From Pseudomonas sp. LD120 (GTDB lineage Bacteria; Pseudomonadota; Gammaproteobacteria; Pseudomonadales; Pseudomonadaceae), in assembly GCF_009861525.1 (NCBI RefSeq), contig NZ_WVHL01000004.1:62001-126000 (forward strand): a DNA stretch of 64,000 bases. Direction: 5' to 3'. The position numbers and the translations under genes were made by a program. Position 1 is the first letter of the stretch. Each line of letters starts with the position of its first letter. The notes under the pieces were generated by a model. It searched no databases. It had not been told where the DNA came from and worked only from the letters and a program-made list of their open reading frames with translations. This document shows positions 28,168 through 39,539 of this stretch, one piece after another.

Positions 28168-31041
28168 ATGTCCCAGTCGCCATCCCTGAGCCAGTTACGT
28201 GAGCCCAATGCCTTTCTCCAGCGGCACCTGGGGCCCGATGCGCAGGAGCAGCAGGCCATGCTCGCCAGCCTTGGGTTGGGGAGCCGGGCCGAGCTGATTG
28301 AGCAGACGGTGCCGCCGGGCATCCGCTTCAATCGTGCCCTGGACTTGCCTCCGGCCCTCGATGAGCCCGCGGCGCTGGCCAGGCTCAAGGGGTATGCCGC
28401 GCAGAATCAGGTCTGGACCAGCCTGATTGGCATGGGCTACTACGGCACCCTGACGCCAGCGGTGATCCTGCGCAATGTGCTGGAAAACCCTGGTTGGTAC
28501 ACGGCCTATACGCCTTATCAACCGGAAATTGCCCAGGGCCGTCTCGAAGCGCTGCTGAACTTCCAGCAGATGACCATCGACCTCACCGGCCTTGATCTGG
28601 CCAATGCTTCGCTGCTTGATGAAGCCACCGCCGCGGCTGAAGCCATGGCCCTGGCCAAGCGCGTGGCCAAGTCCAAGAGCAATGGCTTCTTTGTCGATGA
28701 GCATTGCCATCCGCAAACCATTTCCGTGGTGCGCACCCGCGCCGAGGGCTTCGGTTTCGAACTGATCGTCGACGCTGTGGATAACTTGCCCAGGTATCAG
28801 GTGTTCGGCGCGCTTTTGCAGTACCCCGACACCCAGGGCGAGATCCGTGACCTGCGGCCGCTGATCGACCATTTACATGCCCAGCAGGCCCTGGCGTGTG
28901 TCGCTGCCGACTTGCTCGGCCTGTTGCTGCTGACCCCGCCCGGTGAATTGGGCGCCGACGTGGTCCTGGGATCTTCCCAGCGCTTCGGCGTACCGATGGG
29001 CTATGGCGGCCCTCATGCGGCGTTTTTCGCTTGCCGCGACGAGTACAAGCGGGCGATGCCCGGGCGCATCATCGGGGTCTCCAAGGATGCCCGAGGCCAA
29101 GTGGCGCTGCGCATGGCCCTGCAAACCCGTGAGCAACACATCCGTCGCGAGAAGGCCAACTCCAACATCTGCACGGCCCAGGTGCTGTTGGCCAATATCG
29201 CCAGTTGCTATGCGGTCTATCACGGTCCCCTGGGGCTCAAGCGTATTGCCCAGCGGGTGCATCGGTTGACCTGCATCCTCGCCGTTGCGCTTGAGCGCCA
29301 TGGTATCGTGCGTCTGAACACGCACTTTTTCGACACCCTGACCCTGGAGGTGGGCGGCAGCCAGACCGCGATCATCGAGAGCGCCAGGGCGTTGCAGATC
29401 AACCTGCGGATTCTCGGGCGCGGGCGCCTGGGCGTGAGCCTCGATGAAACCTGTGATGAAAACACCGTGGCGCGGCTGCTGGATGTGTTTCTTGGCGCCG
29501 ATCATGGGCTGACCGTCGCCGAGCTGGATGCCCAGGTGCTGGCCTCCGGCCTTCCTGAAGCACTGCTGCGTCGCAGCCCCTACCTGACCCATCCGGTGTT
29601 CAGTGCCCATCACAGCGAAACCCGGATGCTGCGCTACCTTAAACAGCTGGAAGACAAGGATCTGGCGCTCAACCAGTCGATGATTCCCTTGGGCTCCTGC
29701 ACCATGAAGCTCAATGCCAGCAGCGAGATGATCCCCATTACCTGGCCGGAGTTTGCTCATCTGCATCCCTTTGCTCCCCGGGAGCAGGCGCTCGGTTATG
29801 CGCTGATGATTGACGAGCTGGAGCGTTGGCTGTGCGCCATCACCGGTTTTGACGCCATCTGCATGCAGCCCAATTCCGGGGCCCAGGGCGAGTACGCCGG
29901 GCTGCTGGCGATTCGTCGTTACCATGAGAGTCGTGGTCAGGGCGATCGGTATGTCTGTCTGATCCCGGCCTCGGCGCACGGCACCAACCCGGCGTCGGCG
30001 CAGATGGCCGGGATGCAAGTGGTGATCGTGGAGTGCGATGAGGCCGGCAACGTCGACCTGGAGGACCTCAACGCCAAGGCCGCGGCTGCCGGGGATCGCC
30101 TGTCCTGCCTGATGGCCACTTATCCCTCCACCCATGGCGTCTACGAAGAGGGCATCAGCCAGATCTGTGAAGTTATCCACAGTCACGGCGGCCAGGTGTA
30201 CATGGACGGCGCCAACCTCAATGCCCAGGTCGGCCTGACTCGGCCGGCGGACATCGGCGCCGACGTATCGCACATGAACCTGCACAAGACCTTCTGCATT
30301 CCCCATGGCGGCGGCGGGCCGGGCATGGGACCCATTGGCGTGCGTGCGCACCTGGCGCCTTTCGTCGCCAATCACCCGGTGGTGCCACTGGATGGACCGC
30401 TACCGGAGAATGGCGCGATCAGTGCGGCGCCTTGGGGCAGTGCCAGCATTCTGCCCATCAGTTGGATGTACATCGCCCTGATGGGGCCGCAGTTGGCCGA
30501 TGCCAGCGAGGTGGCGATGCTCGCCGCCAATTACCTGGCCGAGCAGTTGGGCGGCGCCTTCCCGGTGCTCTACAGTGGGCGCAATGGTCGTGTGGCTCAC
30601 GAATGCATTCTCGATCTGCGCCCGCTCAAGGCCTTGACCGGCATCACTGAAGAAGACGTCGCCAAGCGTTTGATGGATTACGGCTTTCACGCGCCAACCA
30701 TGTCATTCCCGGTGCCGGGCACGCTGATGGTCGAGCCCACCGAAAGCGAATCCAAGGCCGAGCTCGATCGCTTTGTCGACGCGATGTTGAGCATTCGCGC
30801 CGAAATCGCTCAGGTTCAGGAGGGGCACTGGCCGGCCGATGACAACCCGCTCAAGGGGGCCCCCCACACCTTGGCGGATATCACCAGTGTCTGGGAGCGG
30901 CCCTACAGTATCGAACAGGCGGTGCTGCCCAGTGCCCACACTCGGGCCCACAAGTACTGGCCGACGGTGAACCGGGTGGACAACGTCTATGGCGACCGCA
31001 ACTTGTTCTGCGCCTGTGTGCCGCTGGAGGCGTACCGCTGA
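28168..31041 (+). CDS. gcvP: Glycine dehydrogenase (decarboxylating), P protein
   Basis: A 957-residue homodimeric-type P protein that decarboxylates glycine with PLP and loads the aminomethyl group on GcvH. It contains both the N-terminal half and the C-terminal catalytic half; the PLP lysine is K707 in [21 protein letters not shown] 28168 follows CGGAGAGAGCC and gives the conserved start. It ends only 7 bases from the convergent end of phlI, with no terminator between them. Confidence 0.97.
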   Translation: MSQSPSLSQLREPNAFLQRHLGPDAQEQQAMLASLGLGSRAELIEQTVPPGIRFNRALDLPPALDEPAALARLKGYAAQNQVWTSLIGMGYYGTLTPAVILRNVLENPGWYTAYTPYQPEIAQGRLEALLNFQQMTIDLTGLDLANASLLDEATAAAEAMALAKRVAKSKSNGFFVDEHCHPQTISVVRTRAEGFGFELIVDAVDNLPRYQVFGALLQYPDTQGEIRDLRPLIDHLHAQQALACVAADLLGLLLLTPPGELGADVVLGSSQRFGVPMGYGGPHAAFFACRDEYKRAMPGRIIGVSKDARGQVALRMALQTREQHIRREKANSNICTAQVLLANIASCYAVYHGPLGLKRIAQRVHRLTCILAVALERHGIVRLNTHFFDTLTLEVGGSQTAIIESARALQINLRILGRGRLGVSLDETCDENTVARLLDVFLGADHGLTVAELDAQVLASGLPEALLRRSPYLTHPVFSAHHSETRMLRYLKQLEDKDLALNQSMIPLGSCTMKLNASSEMIPITWPEFAHLHPFAPREQALGYALMIDELERWLCAITGFDAICMQPNSGAQGEYAGLLAIRRYHESRGQGDRYVCLIPASAHGTNPASAQMAGMQVVIVECDEAGNVDLEDLNAKAAAAGDRLSCLMATYPSTHGVYEEGISQICEVIHSHGGQVYMDGANLNAQVGLTRPADIGADVSHMNLHKTFCIPHGGGGPGMGPIGVRAHLAPFVANHPVVPLDGPLPENGAISAAPWGSASILPISWMYIALMGPQLADASEVAMLAANYLAEQLGGAFPVLYSGRNGRVAHECILDLRPLKALTGITEEDVAKRLMDYGFHAPTMSFPVPGTLMVEPTESESKAELDRFVDAMLSIRAEIAQVQEGHWPADDNPLKGAPHTLADITSVWERPYSIEQAVLPSAHTRAHKYWPTVNRVDNVYGDRNLFCACVPLEAYR

Positions 31042-31048
31042 ACCGCGG

Positions 31049-31981
31049 TCAGTAAGGGTGACGTATCCGGGGCGGATGGGCGCCATGGGCCGTGATCTGG
31101 CGTTGCTGGACACCGAGTGGGTACAGGTGCAGCAGCTCTTCCTCGATCACTTGATTGCTCAGGCCCAGTTCCAGTTCCGGGCAGTCCAGGTCCAGCCAGT
31201 CCCCATGCTGCAGTTGCAGTTCGCTCTCGCAGCGGCTGGCGCTGTGGAACACATAGTGGATCATGCCCGGTTGCAGGAACTGCTCATGCTGTTCGAGGAA
31301 GGCTTGGGAGTATTTGCGGATCGCCCACCAGTTCTGCAGGTCGAGGTGGTAGCCGAGGTAGGACAATTGGCTGCCCTGGCGTTCGACACGGACATTGAGG
31401 GACAGGCTGTTTTGCAGCTCGCCGAGGATCAGTGCCGGTGCGATGGCGCACTGGCGCAGACGCGATTGCGCGCAGGAACTGGCGTCCTGGCGGCTCAGCA
31501 GTGGGTCGTGAATGTCATGGCCGAGGCTGAAGCCGACAAAGCGCAACTGACTGAAGTTATCCACAAGGTAGACGCAAACCACGCCGGGCTGGCTGGAAAT
31601 ACTCAAGGCGTGATACGGAATCATCAGCGGATCGCCGTCGGTTTTCAGCAGGCTGCCATTGCCCTTGTAGAACCAGCCCTGATGGGTGTGCGGCGTGTTC
31701 AGGGTGACTTCGCTGACCTGGGCCAGCAGGTTGTCGCTCGGTTTGAGTGGTGGGCGTAGCGGCCCTTTCGGCTGGCCTGCGTCCAGCGGGCGTGGGTGGG
31801 CCGGCAGGCGCCGCAGGTGTTCGTTCCAGTCCAGGTGCCGCCGGGCGCAGAACTGCAGAGTCTCGTACAGTCCGCCATGCTCGGAAAATACCCGCACGTT
31901 GTTGCCATTGTGAAAGTCGAACAGCTCTATGGCGCTCTGGTCCTTGTGGCAGATATCCAGTAACAGCAAGTAATCGTCCAT
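31049..31981 (-). CDS. phlI: PhlI, AraD1/fumarylacetoacetate hydrolase-like protein of the phl operon
   Basis: A 310-residue protein, last gene of the phl operon, five bases after phlE and so probably coupled to it. By eye it resembles the AraD1/GguC branch of the FAH fold: GWFYKGNGS (102-110), FVGFSLGHDI (148-157) and the SRLR/LILGEL region (173-189). The position where active relatives have an acidic metal-binding EAE/EPE motif reads QPG (131-133), and the usual SKLR lysine is arginine. It may bind a phenolic ligand or have lost catalysis. Gene name by position; function not established. Confidence 0.8.
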   Translation of the reverse strand: MDDYLLLLDICHKDQSAIELFDFHNGNNVRVFSEHGGLYETLQFCARRHLDWNEHLRRLPAHPRPLDAGQPKGPLRPPLKPSDNLLAQVSEVTLNTPHTHQGWFYKGNGSLLKTDGDPLMIPYHALSISSQPGVVCVYLVDNFSQLRFVGFSLGHDIHDPLLSRQDASSCAQSRLRQCAIAPALILGELQNSLSLNVRVERQGSQLSYLGYHLDLQNWWAIRKYSQAFLEQHEQFLQPGMIHYVFHSASRCESELQLQHGDWLDLDCPELELGLSNQVIEEELLHLYPLGVQQRQITAHGAHPPRIRHPY

Positions 31982-31986
31982 GATGC

Positions 31987-33264
31987 TTAATCCTTCAGGG
32001 GCAAGGGGGCGGGGAGGATGGGCCGTGGCTCTGGGGCGTGCGTGCGCTGGGGTTCGAGCACGCTGTCCTTGAGCCGCAAGGACAGCAGCAAGCCAGCCAG
32101 GCTGCCGCTCAGGGCTACGTAGAGAATTGCCGGCAAGCCAAAATGGCTGGCGACAAAGCCGGCCACGGCGGGGGACAGTCCACCGCCGAGGATTTCGCCA
32201 AAACCCACGACAATCCCGGTCGCCGTCGGCAGCAGGGCCGGGGCCACCGATTCACTGGTCAGCGGCCCGACCGTCATGCAGATCAGGCTGAAATTGAAAA
32301 ACGACAGCATGAACAGCAGCAGGAACAGCAGCCAGGGAATGGCCGGGCTGATGATCAGCAGCCCCACCAGGGTGCTGCTGCTCATGAAACACGCCGCCAC
32401 CACTGGTTTACGCCCGAGGTGATCGGACAGTGCGGGAATGATCAACTGGCCGATGAAGCCACCCAGGCCGATGGCCGAGATGACAAAGGCCATGGACAGG
32501 GTTTCCAGGTGCAAATGGTCGGTCAGGTAGCTGGGCAGCATGGCGCAAAGCACAAACTGGCACGTGAGGATGCAGAACATGATGAGGATGTTGAGGCTGA
32601 CATTGCCGCTTTTAAAGGCCGCCAGCCAGCGGCGTCTGGCGATGCCTGCGGGTTGTTCTGCAGGGTTGTTCGGCTGGGGTACGTAGACTTTCCACAGGTA
32701 GCCGGCCAGGAGCAACCCCGGCAAGGAAATGATCGCGAACACCGCGCGCCAGGAACCAGACAGTTGCAGTAGGCTGGCCGCGATCAACGGCCCCAGGCAC
32801 AAGCCGAGAATCGGAAACAGCGCCTGTTGAATCCCCAGGTTTTGCCCGCGTCGGTCGGGGCGTGACACCTCGTTGGTGACAATGATGCTTGTCGGCGTGA
32901 AGGCGCCTTCGCAGATGCCCATCAGCCCGCGCAGTATCACCAGTCCCCAGACTCCGGTGGCCAATGCGGAGAAGCCAGATAGCAGTGACAGGACGGCGAT
33001 GGAAACCACTAGCACGCGGCGAGTGCCCAGGCGGTCGATCACACTGCCCATGCCCAGGGCGGACAGCCCCCAGGTGAAGGCCAGCGCGGCCGATAAGTAA
33101 CCCAGGTCCTGATAGTCCAGGTGCAGGTCGTGCATGATCACCGGGAACAGCGGCAGGATAATGAAGCGATCCAGCCCCACCAGCCCGAAACTCAGTGACA
33201 GCAACAGCACCATGGATCTTTCGTAACGGCTGTTGGCAGCCGTGGTTGGCATTCCAGTGTTCAT
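31987..33264 (-). CDS. phlE: PhlE, MFS transporter of the DAPG locus
   Basis: A 425-residue major-facilitator protein with twelve predicted helices. The loop 2-3 motif region (GMGSVIDRLGTRRVL) is recognisable. In other DAPG producers PhlE is implicated in export of, or resistance to, phloroglucinol products and their intermediates. It lies 114 bases after phlD, separated by a strong hairpin, and directly precedes phlI. Confidence 0.92.
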   Translation of the reverse strand: MNTGMPTTAANSRYERSMVLLLSLSFGLVGLDRFIILPLFPVIMHDLHLDYQDLGYLSAALAFTWGLSALGMGSVIDRLGTRRVLVVSIAVLSLLSGFSALATGVWGLVILRGLMGICEGAFTPTSIIVTNEVSRPDRRGQNLGIQQALFPILGLCLGPLIAASLLQLSGSWRAVFAIISLPGLLLAGYLWKVYVPQPNNPAEQPAGIARRRWLAAFKSGNVSLNILIMFCILTCQFVLCAMLPSYLTDHLHLETLSMAFVISAIGLGGFIGQLIIPALSDHLGRKPVVAACFMSSSTLVGLLIISPAIPWLLFLLLFMLSFFNFSLICMTVGPLTSESVAPALLPTATGIVVGFGEILGGGLSPAVAGFVASHFGLPAILYVALSGSLAGLLLSLRLKDSVLEPQRTHAPEPRPILPAPLPLKD

Positions 33265-33317
33265 CGCGCAGTTTCCTCATGAACCCCTCAACCCGGCGCC
33301 GTACGCCGTGTGGGGGC

Positions 33318-33354
33318 GGCCTGACGCTGCCATGTTGCCGGGCAACGTCAGGCC
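33318..33354 (-). terminator. Strong stem-loop between phlD and phlE
   Basis: GGCCTGACG and its exact complement CGTCAGGCC close a 19-base loop that contains a second small stem (TTGCC...GGCAA). It lies 24 bases after the phlD stop on the operon strand. No U run follows, so it may be a processing or stability element rather than a full terminator. A run of nine C residues (operon strand; G at 33366-33374) lies between the phlD stop and this stem. Confidence 0.6.
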
Positions 33355-33378
33355 GGACTGACACAGGGGGGGGGCACG

Positions 33379-34428
33379 TCAGGCGGTCCACTCACCGACC
33401 GCCATTTCCGCAGTGAACCCTGGACCGAAGGCCGCCAGCAGGCCGATATCGCCACGATTCAGGTTGGAATCGAACTGGCGCTTGAGCACGTCGAACACCA
33501 CCACGCTGGCGATGTTGCCGGCTTCCGAGAGGCTGCTGCGCGATTGCGAGACCCGATTCGACGCCAGGTCCAGGTGCATGACCAGTTCGTCGAGGATCTT
33601 GCGGCCACCGGTGTGGAAGATGAAAAAGTCGTTGTGCGCGCAGTTCTGTTCGAAACTGTCGTAGTTGAGTCTCTCCATGACCGGCGCCACGTCCTTGATG
33701 GAGTTCATCACCGCCTTGTCGAGGGTGAAGTGGAAGCCGGTGTCCTTCACGTCGTATTTGATGTAGTGCTCGCTCTTGGGCAAGAAGTACGACTCGGTCT
33801 TCTTGATCTTGAAGCCGCCGGCCTGGTCATCGGCGCGCAGCACGCAGGCCGACACCGCATCACCAAACAACGCTGCCGAGATGAAGGCGTGCAGCTTGGT
33901 ATCGTCCGGCTGATAGCACAGCGAGGAGAACTCCAGCGACACGATCAGCACATGATTGCGGGCATCGAGCCGGGCGAAATCATGGGCCCGATTGATCGCC
34001 GCGGCGCCGGCCACGCAGCCCAGTTGGGCGATCGGCAGTTGCACGGTGGAGGTCGGCAGATTGAGGTCGTTGATCAGGTGCGCGGTCAGCGACGGCATCA
34101 TGAAGCCGGTGCAGGAAGTGACGATCACCATGCGGATGTCGCTGATTTGCAGTCCGGCATTCTCGATGGCCTGACGTGCCGCGGCGGACGACATCTGTCG
34201 GGCTTCACGCTCGTAGACGATGCTGCGGTGGGTGAAGCCGGTATGCACCGCCAGTTCGTCGATCGGCAACACCAGGTGGCGCTCGTTGACTTCGGTGTTG
34301 GCGATCATGCGTTTGGCCAGGGCCATGCGCGGATGGTCTGCGTGCAGGTTTTCCAGGTGATCAACCATCTGTTGCTGGGTGATCTTGTGTTGCGGAAACA
34401 TGATATGTGGGAGGCAAAGTGTAGACAT
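33379..34428 (-). CDS. phlD: PhlD, type III polyketide synthase (phloroglucinol synthase)
   Basis: A 349-residue chalcone-synthase-fold enzyme that condenses three malonyl-CoA to phloroglucinol. The catalytic triad is readable: C138 in LGCVAGA, H272 in FIFHTGG and N305 in EAGNIAS. This is the key enzyme of DAPG synthesis and a marker for producers. It follows phlB after a 205-base gap with a stem-loop, so its level may be set separately from phlACB. Confidence 0.98.
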   Translation of the reverse strand: MSTLCLPHIMFPQHKITQQQMVDHLENLHADHPRMALAKRMIANTEVNERHLVLPIDELAVHTGFTHRSIVYEREARQMSSAAARQAIENAGLQISDIRMVIVTSCTGFMMPSLTAHLINDLNLPTSTVQLPIAQLGCVAGAAAINRAHDFARLDARNHVLIVSLEFSSLCYQPDDTKLHAFISAALFGDAVSACVLRADDQAGGFKIKKTESYFLPKSEHYIKYDVKDTGFHFTLDKAVMNSIKDVAPVMERLNYDSFEQNCAHNDFFIFHTGGRKILDELVMHLDLASNRVSQSRSSLSEAGNIASVVVFDVLKRQFDSNLNRGDIGLLAAFGPGFTAEMAVGEWTA

Positions 34429-34595
34429 GATCGGTCCTTGGCTCTATGTAAGCCAATAAGTGAAGTGGTGGGGACAGTCCCCATTAATAGGCACAGAAAA
34501 GCGCGGCCCCCAAAGACAAGGACCTTAAGGAAACTTCGAGGTGCGAAGTTGCCGTTGATGTAACTTTTAAGTTGGATTTTATTTTAATGGCTAAC

Positions 34596-34626
34596 TTCAG
34601 GACGCCTTTATGCAAGGCATCCTGAA
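34596..34626 (-). terminator. Stem-loop in the phlB-phlD intergenic region
   Basis: TTCAGGA pairs with TCCTGAA and an inner GCC with GGC, starting 8 bases after the phlB stop on the operon strand. It is followed by AT-rich sequence without a continuous U run. Probably an attenuator or 3'-end protector for phlACB. Confidence 0.55.
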
Positions 34627-34633
34627 TAAACAC

Positions 34634-35074
34634 TTATAGATCCAGAACGAACTTATAGGCGTACTGCCAGGCTAAGTTGCTTTCACGCACATGTTTGCGA
34701 ATGACCATGCGCACCGGCGCGCCGACTTTCAGGTGTTGCGGGTCGCAAACGTCGACAATTTCCGAAGCGATGACCAAGCCATCGTCCAGGCGCACCATGG
34801 CCATGCAACGTGGGACGGTTTCGCCGTAACCCATGGCGGCCAGGATCGGGTTCTCGGCGTGGGCCATGACTTCGATCTTGCCGGTGCGCATGCAGCGGTA
34901 GGGTTTCATGTTCAGGGAGTTGCAGGCGCCGCAGACGGTGCGTCGAGGAAAGAAAATTTCGTTGCATTCTTCGCACTGGCTGCCTTCGAGGCGGTACTTG
35001 CCGCCATGCTCGCGCCATTCGCGGAGCATGCTGGCGGTGGTCATTCTGTGGATCTGTTCTGGGTACATGGACAT
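34634..35074 (-). CDS. phlB: PhlB, OB-fold/zinc-ribbon subunit of the MAPG acetyltransferase
   Basis: A 146-residue protein with a zinc ribbon (C34, C37, C48 and C51) and a C-terminal OB fold, the layout of DUF35 partners of thiolase-like enzymes. With PhlA and PhlC it forms the acetyltransferase that adds acetyl groups to phloroglucinol, giving MAPG and DAPG. ATG 35074 follows AAGGAGCCCGGACC. Twelve bases separate it from phlC. Confidence 0.96.
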   Translation of the reverse strand: MSMYPEQIHRMTTASMLREWREHGGKYRLEGSQCEECNEIFFPRRTVCGACNSLNMKPYRCMRTGKIEVMAHAENPILAAMGYGETVPRCMAMVRLDDGLVIASEIVDVCDPQHLKVGAPVRMVIRKHVRESNLAWQYAYKFVLDL

Positions 35075-35086
35075 GGTCCGGGCTCC

Positions 35087-37395
<2,309 letters not shown>

Positions 37396-37594
37396 GTTTA
37401 TTTTCCTCTTGATTCCATTCTTTCGGAAAACTGGGTCGTGCTTGCTCAGAAGCACCCTTGAAACATATGGAAAACAGTTTTTCCGCCAAACCGTGGCGAA
37501 CACCGCACAAACCCGTGGGCTAGAGCGGTTTAACCGCTGATTCCCAATAGAAGAAAACCCACTCGAAAGCTGTTTACCTTCACGTTGCTATGTT

Positions 37595-37615
37595 ATGATA
37601 CGGAACGTTTCGTTT
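37595..37615. promoter_or_regulatory. PhlF operator (phO) upstream of phlA
   Basis: ATGATACGGAACGTTTCGTT contains the near-perfect palindrome ACGGAACGTTTCGT and matches the known phO core to which PhlF binds; DAPG releases PhlF, while salicylate is reported to stabilise repression. It lies 200 bases before the phlA GTG. Confidence 0.88.
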
Positions 37616-37771
37616 AGTATTAATTTCAGGTGATCTGATTTCTTACAAAGAAACACAAAAAGCTCGAATTCGAAGACGTCTCCAGTTTTAAGGCTAATCT
37701 GCTCAGTTATTGCTAGATGCTTTAACTGCTAGATGAATCAATGTAAGACGTCCATTGTTCTTGTGAGAATG

Positions 37772-37792
37772 AAACGAAACGGACCGTTTCAT
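37772..37792. promoter_or_regulatory. Second PhlF-type operator, upstream of phlF
   Basis: Read on the minus strand this 21-mer matches the phlA-proximal operator at 18 of 21 positions. It contains the odd palindrome GAAACGG-A-CCGTTTC. It is 67 bases before the phlF start and in the opposite orientation to the first operator, which fits PhlF autoregulation. Confidence 0.7.
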
Positions 37793-37858
37793 ATCGTTTC
37801 GAGGGAATCCTATACCCTGAGATACGTTTGTCAAGCGCCCTGCCTGGAGATTTTTATT

Positions 37859-38461
37859 GTGGCTCGTCCCCCGTCTCGCAGCTCAATCGGTTCTTTGCGA
37901 AATCCTCATACCCATAAAGCCATCCTCAGTTCCACCATCGAAATCCTCAAGGAATGCGGCTATTCCGGGCTCAGTATCGAGTCCGTCGCCCGTCGGGCGG
38001 GAGCCAGCAAGCCGACGATTTATCGTTGGTGGTCGAACAAGGCGGCGTTGATCGCAGAAGTTTATGAAAACGAAAGTGAACAGGTCAGAAAGTTTCCTGA
38101 TCTCGGCTCGTTCAAGGCCGATCTCGACTTTTTGCTCCATAATCTTTGGAAAGTCTGGCGGGAAACTATTTGTGGGGAAGCGTTTCGCTGTGTGATTGCG
38201 GAAGCGCAGCTGGATCCAGCAACATTGACCCAGCTCAAGGATCAGTTCATGGAGCGCAGAAGAGAGTTGCCGAAAAAGCTGGTGGAAAATGCCATCAACC
38301 AGGGCGAGCTACCCAAAGATATCAACCGTGAATTGCTACTGGATATGATCTTCGGGTTTTGCTGGTATCGGCTGCTGACTGAGCAACTGACGGCGGAACG
38401 GGACATCGAGGAATTCACTTCTTTGTTGATCAACGGTGTCTGTCACGGCGCGCAACGTTGA
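37859..38461 (+). CDS. phlF: PhlF, TetR-family repressor of phlACBDE
   Basis: A 200-residue TetR regulator. The helix-turn-helix is at about 32-58 (GLSIESVARRAGASKPTIYRWW in two parts). PhlF blocks phlA transcription until DAPG binds. GTG 37859 begins V/M-ARPPSRSSIG, the known PhlF start, with TGGAG nine bases upstream; the in-frame upstream ATGs would place the second operator inside the coding region and lack ribosome sites. Divergent from phlA and convergent with phlG. Confidence 0.96.
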   Translation: MARPPSRSSIGSLRNPHTHKAILSSTIEILKECGYSGLSIESVARRAGASKPTIYRWWSNKAALIAEVYENESEQVRKFPDLGSFKADLDFLLHNLWKVWRETICGEAFRCVIAEAQLDPATLTQLKDQFMERRRELPKKLVENAINQGELPKDINRELLLDMIFGFCWYRLLTEQLTAERDIEEFTSLLINGVCHGAQR

Positions 38462-38472
38462 TTCATCCAAGT

Positions 38473-38503
38473 CATTGAGCCTGCGAATTTCGCGGGCTCA
38501 ATG
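38473..38503. terminator. Bidirectional hairpin between convergent phlF and phlG
   Basis: CATTGAGCC pairs with GGCTCAATG and GCG with CGC around an AATTT loop, midway between the two stop codons. T runs are short. Confidence 0.65.
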
Positions 38504-38512
38504 AGGGGCGTT

Positions 38513-39397
38513 TCAGGCTGAAGCAGCCCCGAACTCTCTATACAGATCTGGCAGAAAACTGGCCAGATGATTGAACTCGCACATATCGTGCACCGCAAAT
38601 TCATAGGCCAGTGTTTCCAGCTCGGCCTCGCCCAAGCCACTTTCCTTGAGCAGCGCTGATGCTTTTTCCGCACCGGCGAAGCGCGCCATGGAGGGATGCG
38701 AGCCCACCCAGTAGCGGCTGGTCAGGGACATGCCGCCCGGCACTTCCTTGAACAGATGCACCATCAATGAAACCGGCACCTGCGGATGATCGGCCAGGCT
38801 CATCAGGGCGCTGACGCTGCCGTCTATTTTCGCTTCGCGGTACAAGTCGGGGTCCAGGCCCAGGCTGGCCGGCTCCTGGAAGTTGATGTGCAGGTGCATC
38901 AGCCGGTCGCCGACATATTCCGAGGCGCAGAACGTGTTGCCATACAACCGGTCCTCGAAACACAGGGACTCATCGCCCAGGCGCTGTTGGTTCACGCAGG
39001 GGTTGCTGACATGGGCGTAGGGGAACCACAGGGTATAGCGTTCTGCTTCCTGTGGGTGCCACATGAACCACCACTTGAACATCTGTGCGGTGCAGCCTGG
39101 GAAGAACTTGCGGCTCTGTACATAGGCCATTGGGCCTGGCAGCAGGGCATAGCCAGACTCTTGGCTGACGAAATCCGGATCAAGTAGCCGATTGATGTCC
39201 TCAATGCTCGGCGTCAGGGTGTCTTTGAGGTCCATTGGCCCTTGTTGGATCTTGCGTACGGCGGACAGCGGCACCCGCATCTCGGAACGAAAATACTTGG
39301 CATAGGGTTTGTTCTGGATCGCCACCTGGTTGTGTAGGAAGAGCTTCTGCATGGGCAAGGAGAAGTAAGTGAAGGGAGTCATTGCGCGGGCTTCCAT
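38513..39397 (-). CDS. phlG: PhlG, DAPG hydrolase
   Basis: A 294-residue zinc hydrolase that cleaves the C-C bond of DAPG to MAPG and acetate. The zinc ligands known from the family are all present at H129, E160, H270 and E274. ATG 39397 ([12 protein letters not shown]) is chosen; AGAGGATATCAGC lies just upstream, while an in-frame extension to 39541 would overlap phlH. Removing DAPG would restrain the pathway and its autoinduction. Divergent from phlH. Confidence 0.96.
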   Translation of the reverse strand: MEARAMTPFTYFSLPMQKLFLHNQVAIQNKPYAKYFRSEMRVPLSAVRKIQQGPMDLKDTLTPSIEDINRLLDPDFVSQESGYALLPGPMAYVQSRKFFPGCTAQMFKWWFMWHPQEAERYTLWFPYAHVSNPCVNQQRLGDESLCFEDRLYGNTFCASEYVGDRLMHLHINFQEPASLGLDPDLYREAKIDGSVSALMSLADHPQVPVSLMVHLFKEVPGGMSLTSRYWVGSHPSMARFAGAEKASALLKESGLGEAELETLAYEFAVHDMCEFNHLASFLPDLYREFGAASA

Positions 39398-39503
39398 GCT
39401 GATATCCTCTGGCGTGAGTCGATAAAGGGCGGCCACCTTCCTGCAACCTTGTGTGTTGGTTGAGCGAGAAACTGGCGCTTTGTAGCTAAGCAGTCCATAA
39501 CTA

Positions 39504-39521
39504 AAAGTCAAATTTGAATTT
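39504..39521. promoter_or_regulatory. Candidate PhlH operator in the phlG-phlH intergenic region
   Basis: AAAGTCAAATTTGAATTT is an 18-bp palindrome with a single mismatched pair; the core TCAAATTTGA is perfect. It lies 18 bases before phlH ATG and 107 before phlG. PhlH is known to repress phlG in related strains, so this is the natural site. Confidence 0.6.
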
Positions 39522-39539
39522 AACTTAGTGAGTGAGCCC

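Noticed and set aside
28873..30375. 500-codon open frame opposite gcvP
   Set aside because: Same antisense artefact of GC-rich coding DNA; the product is Gln/His/Gly-rich low-complexity sequence with no family resemblance.
33366..33374. Phase-variable reading frame at the nine-base G run
   Set aside because: The run is between genes, after the phlD stop and before phlE; length change would not shift any frame. Kept only as a possible spacing effect.
37733..37858. Upstream ATG starts for phlF that lengthen the protein by up to 42 residues
   Set aside because: They lack ribosome sites, contain the second PhlF operator and add residues absent from known PhlF; the GTG at 37859 has TGGAG upstream.
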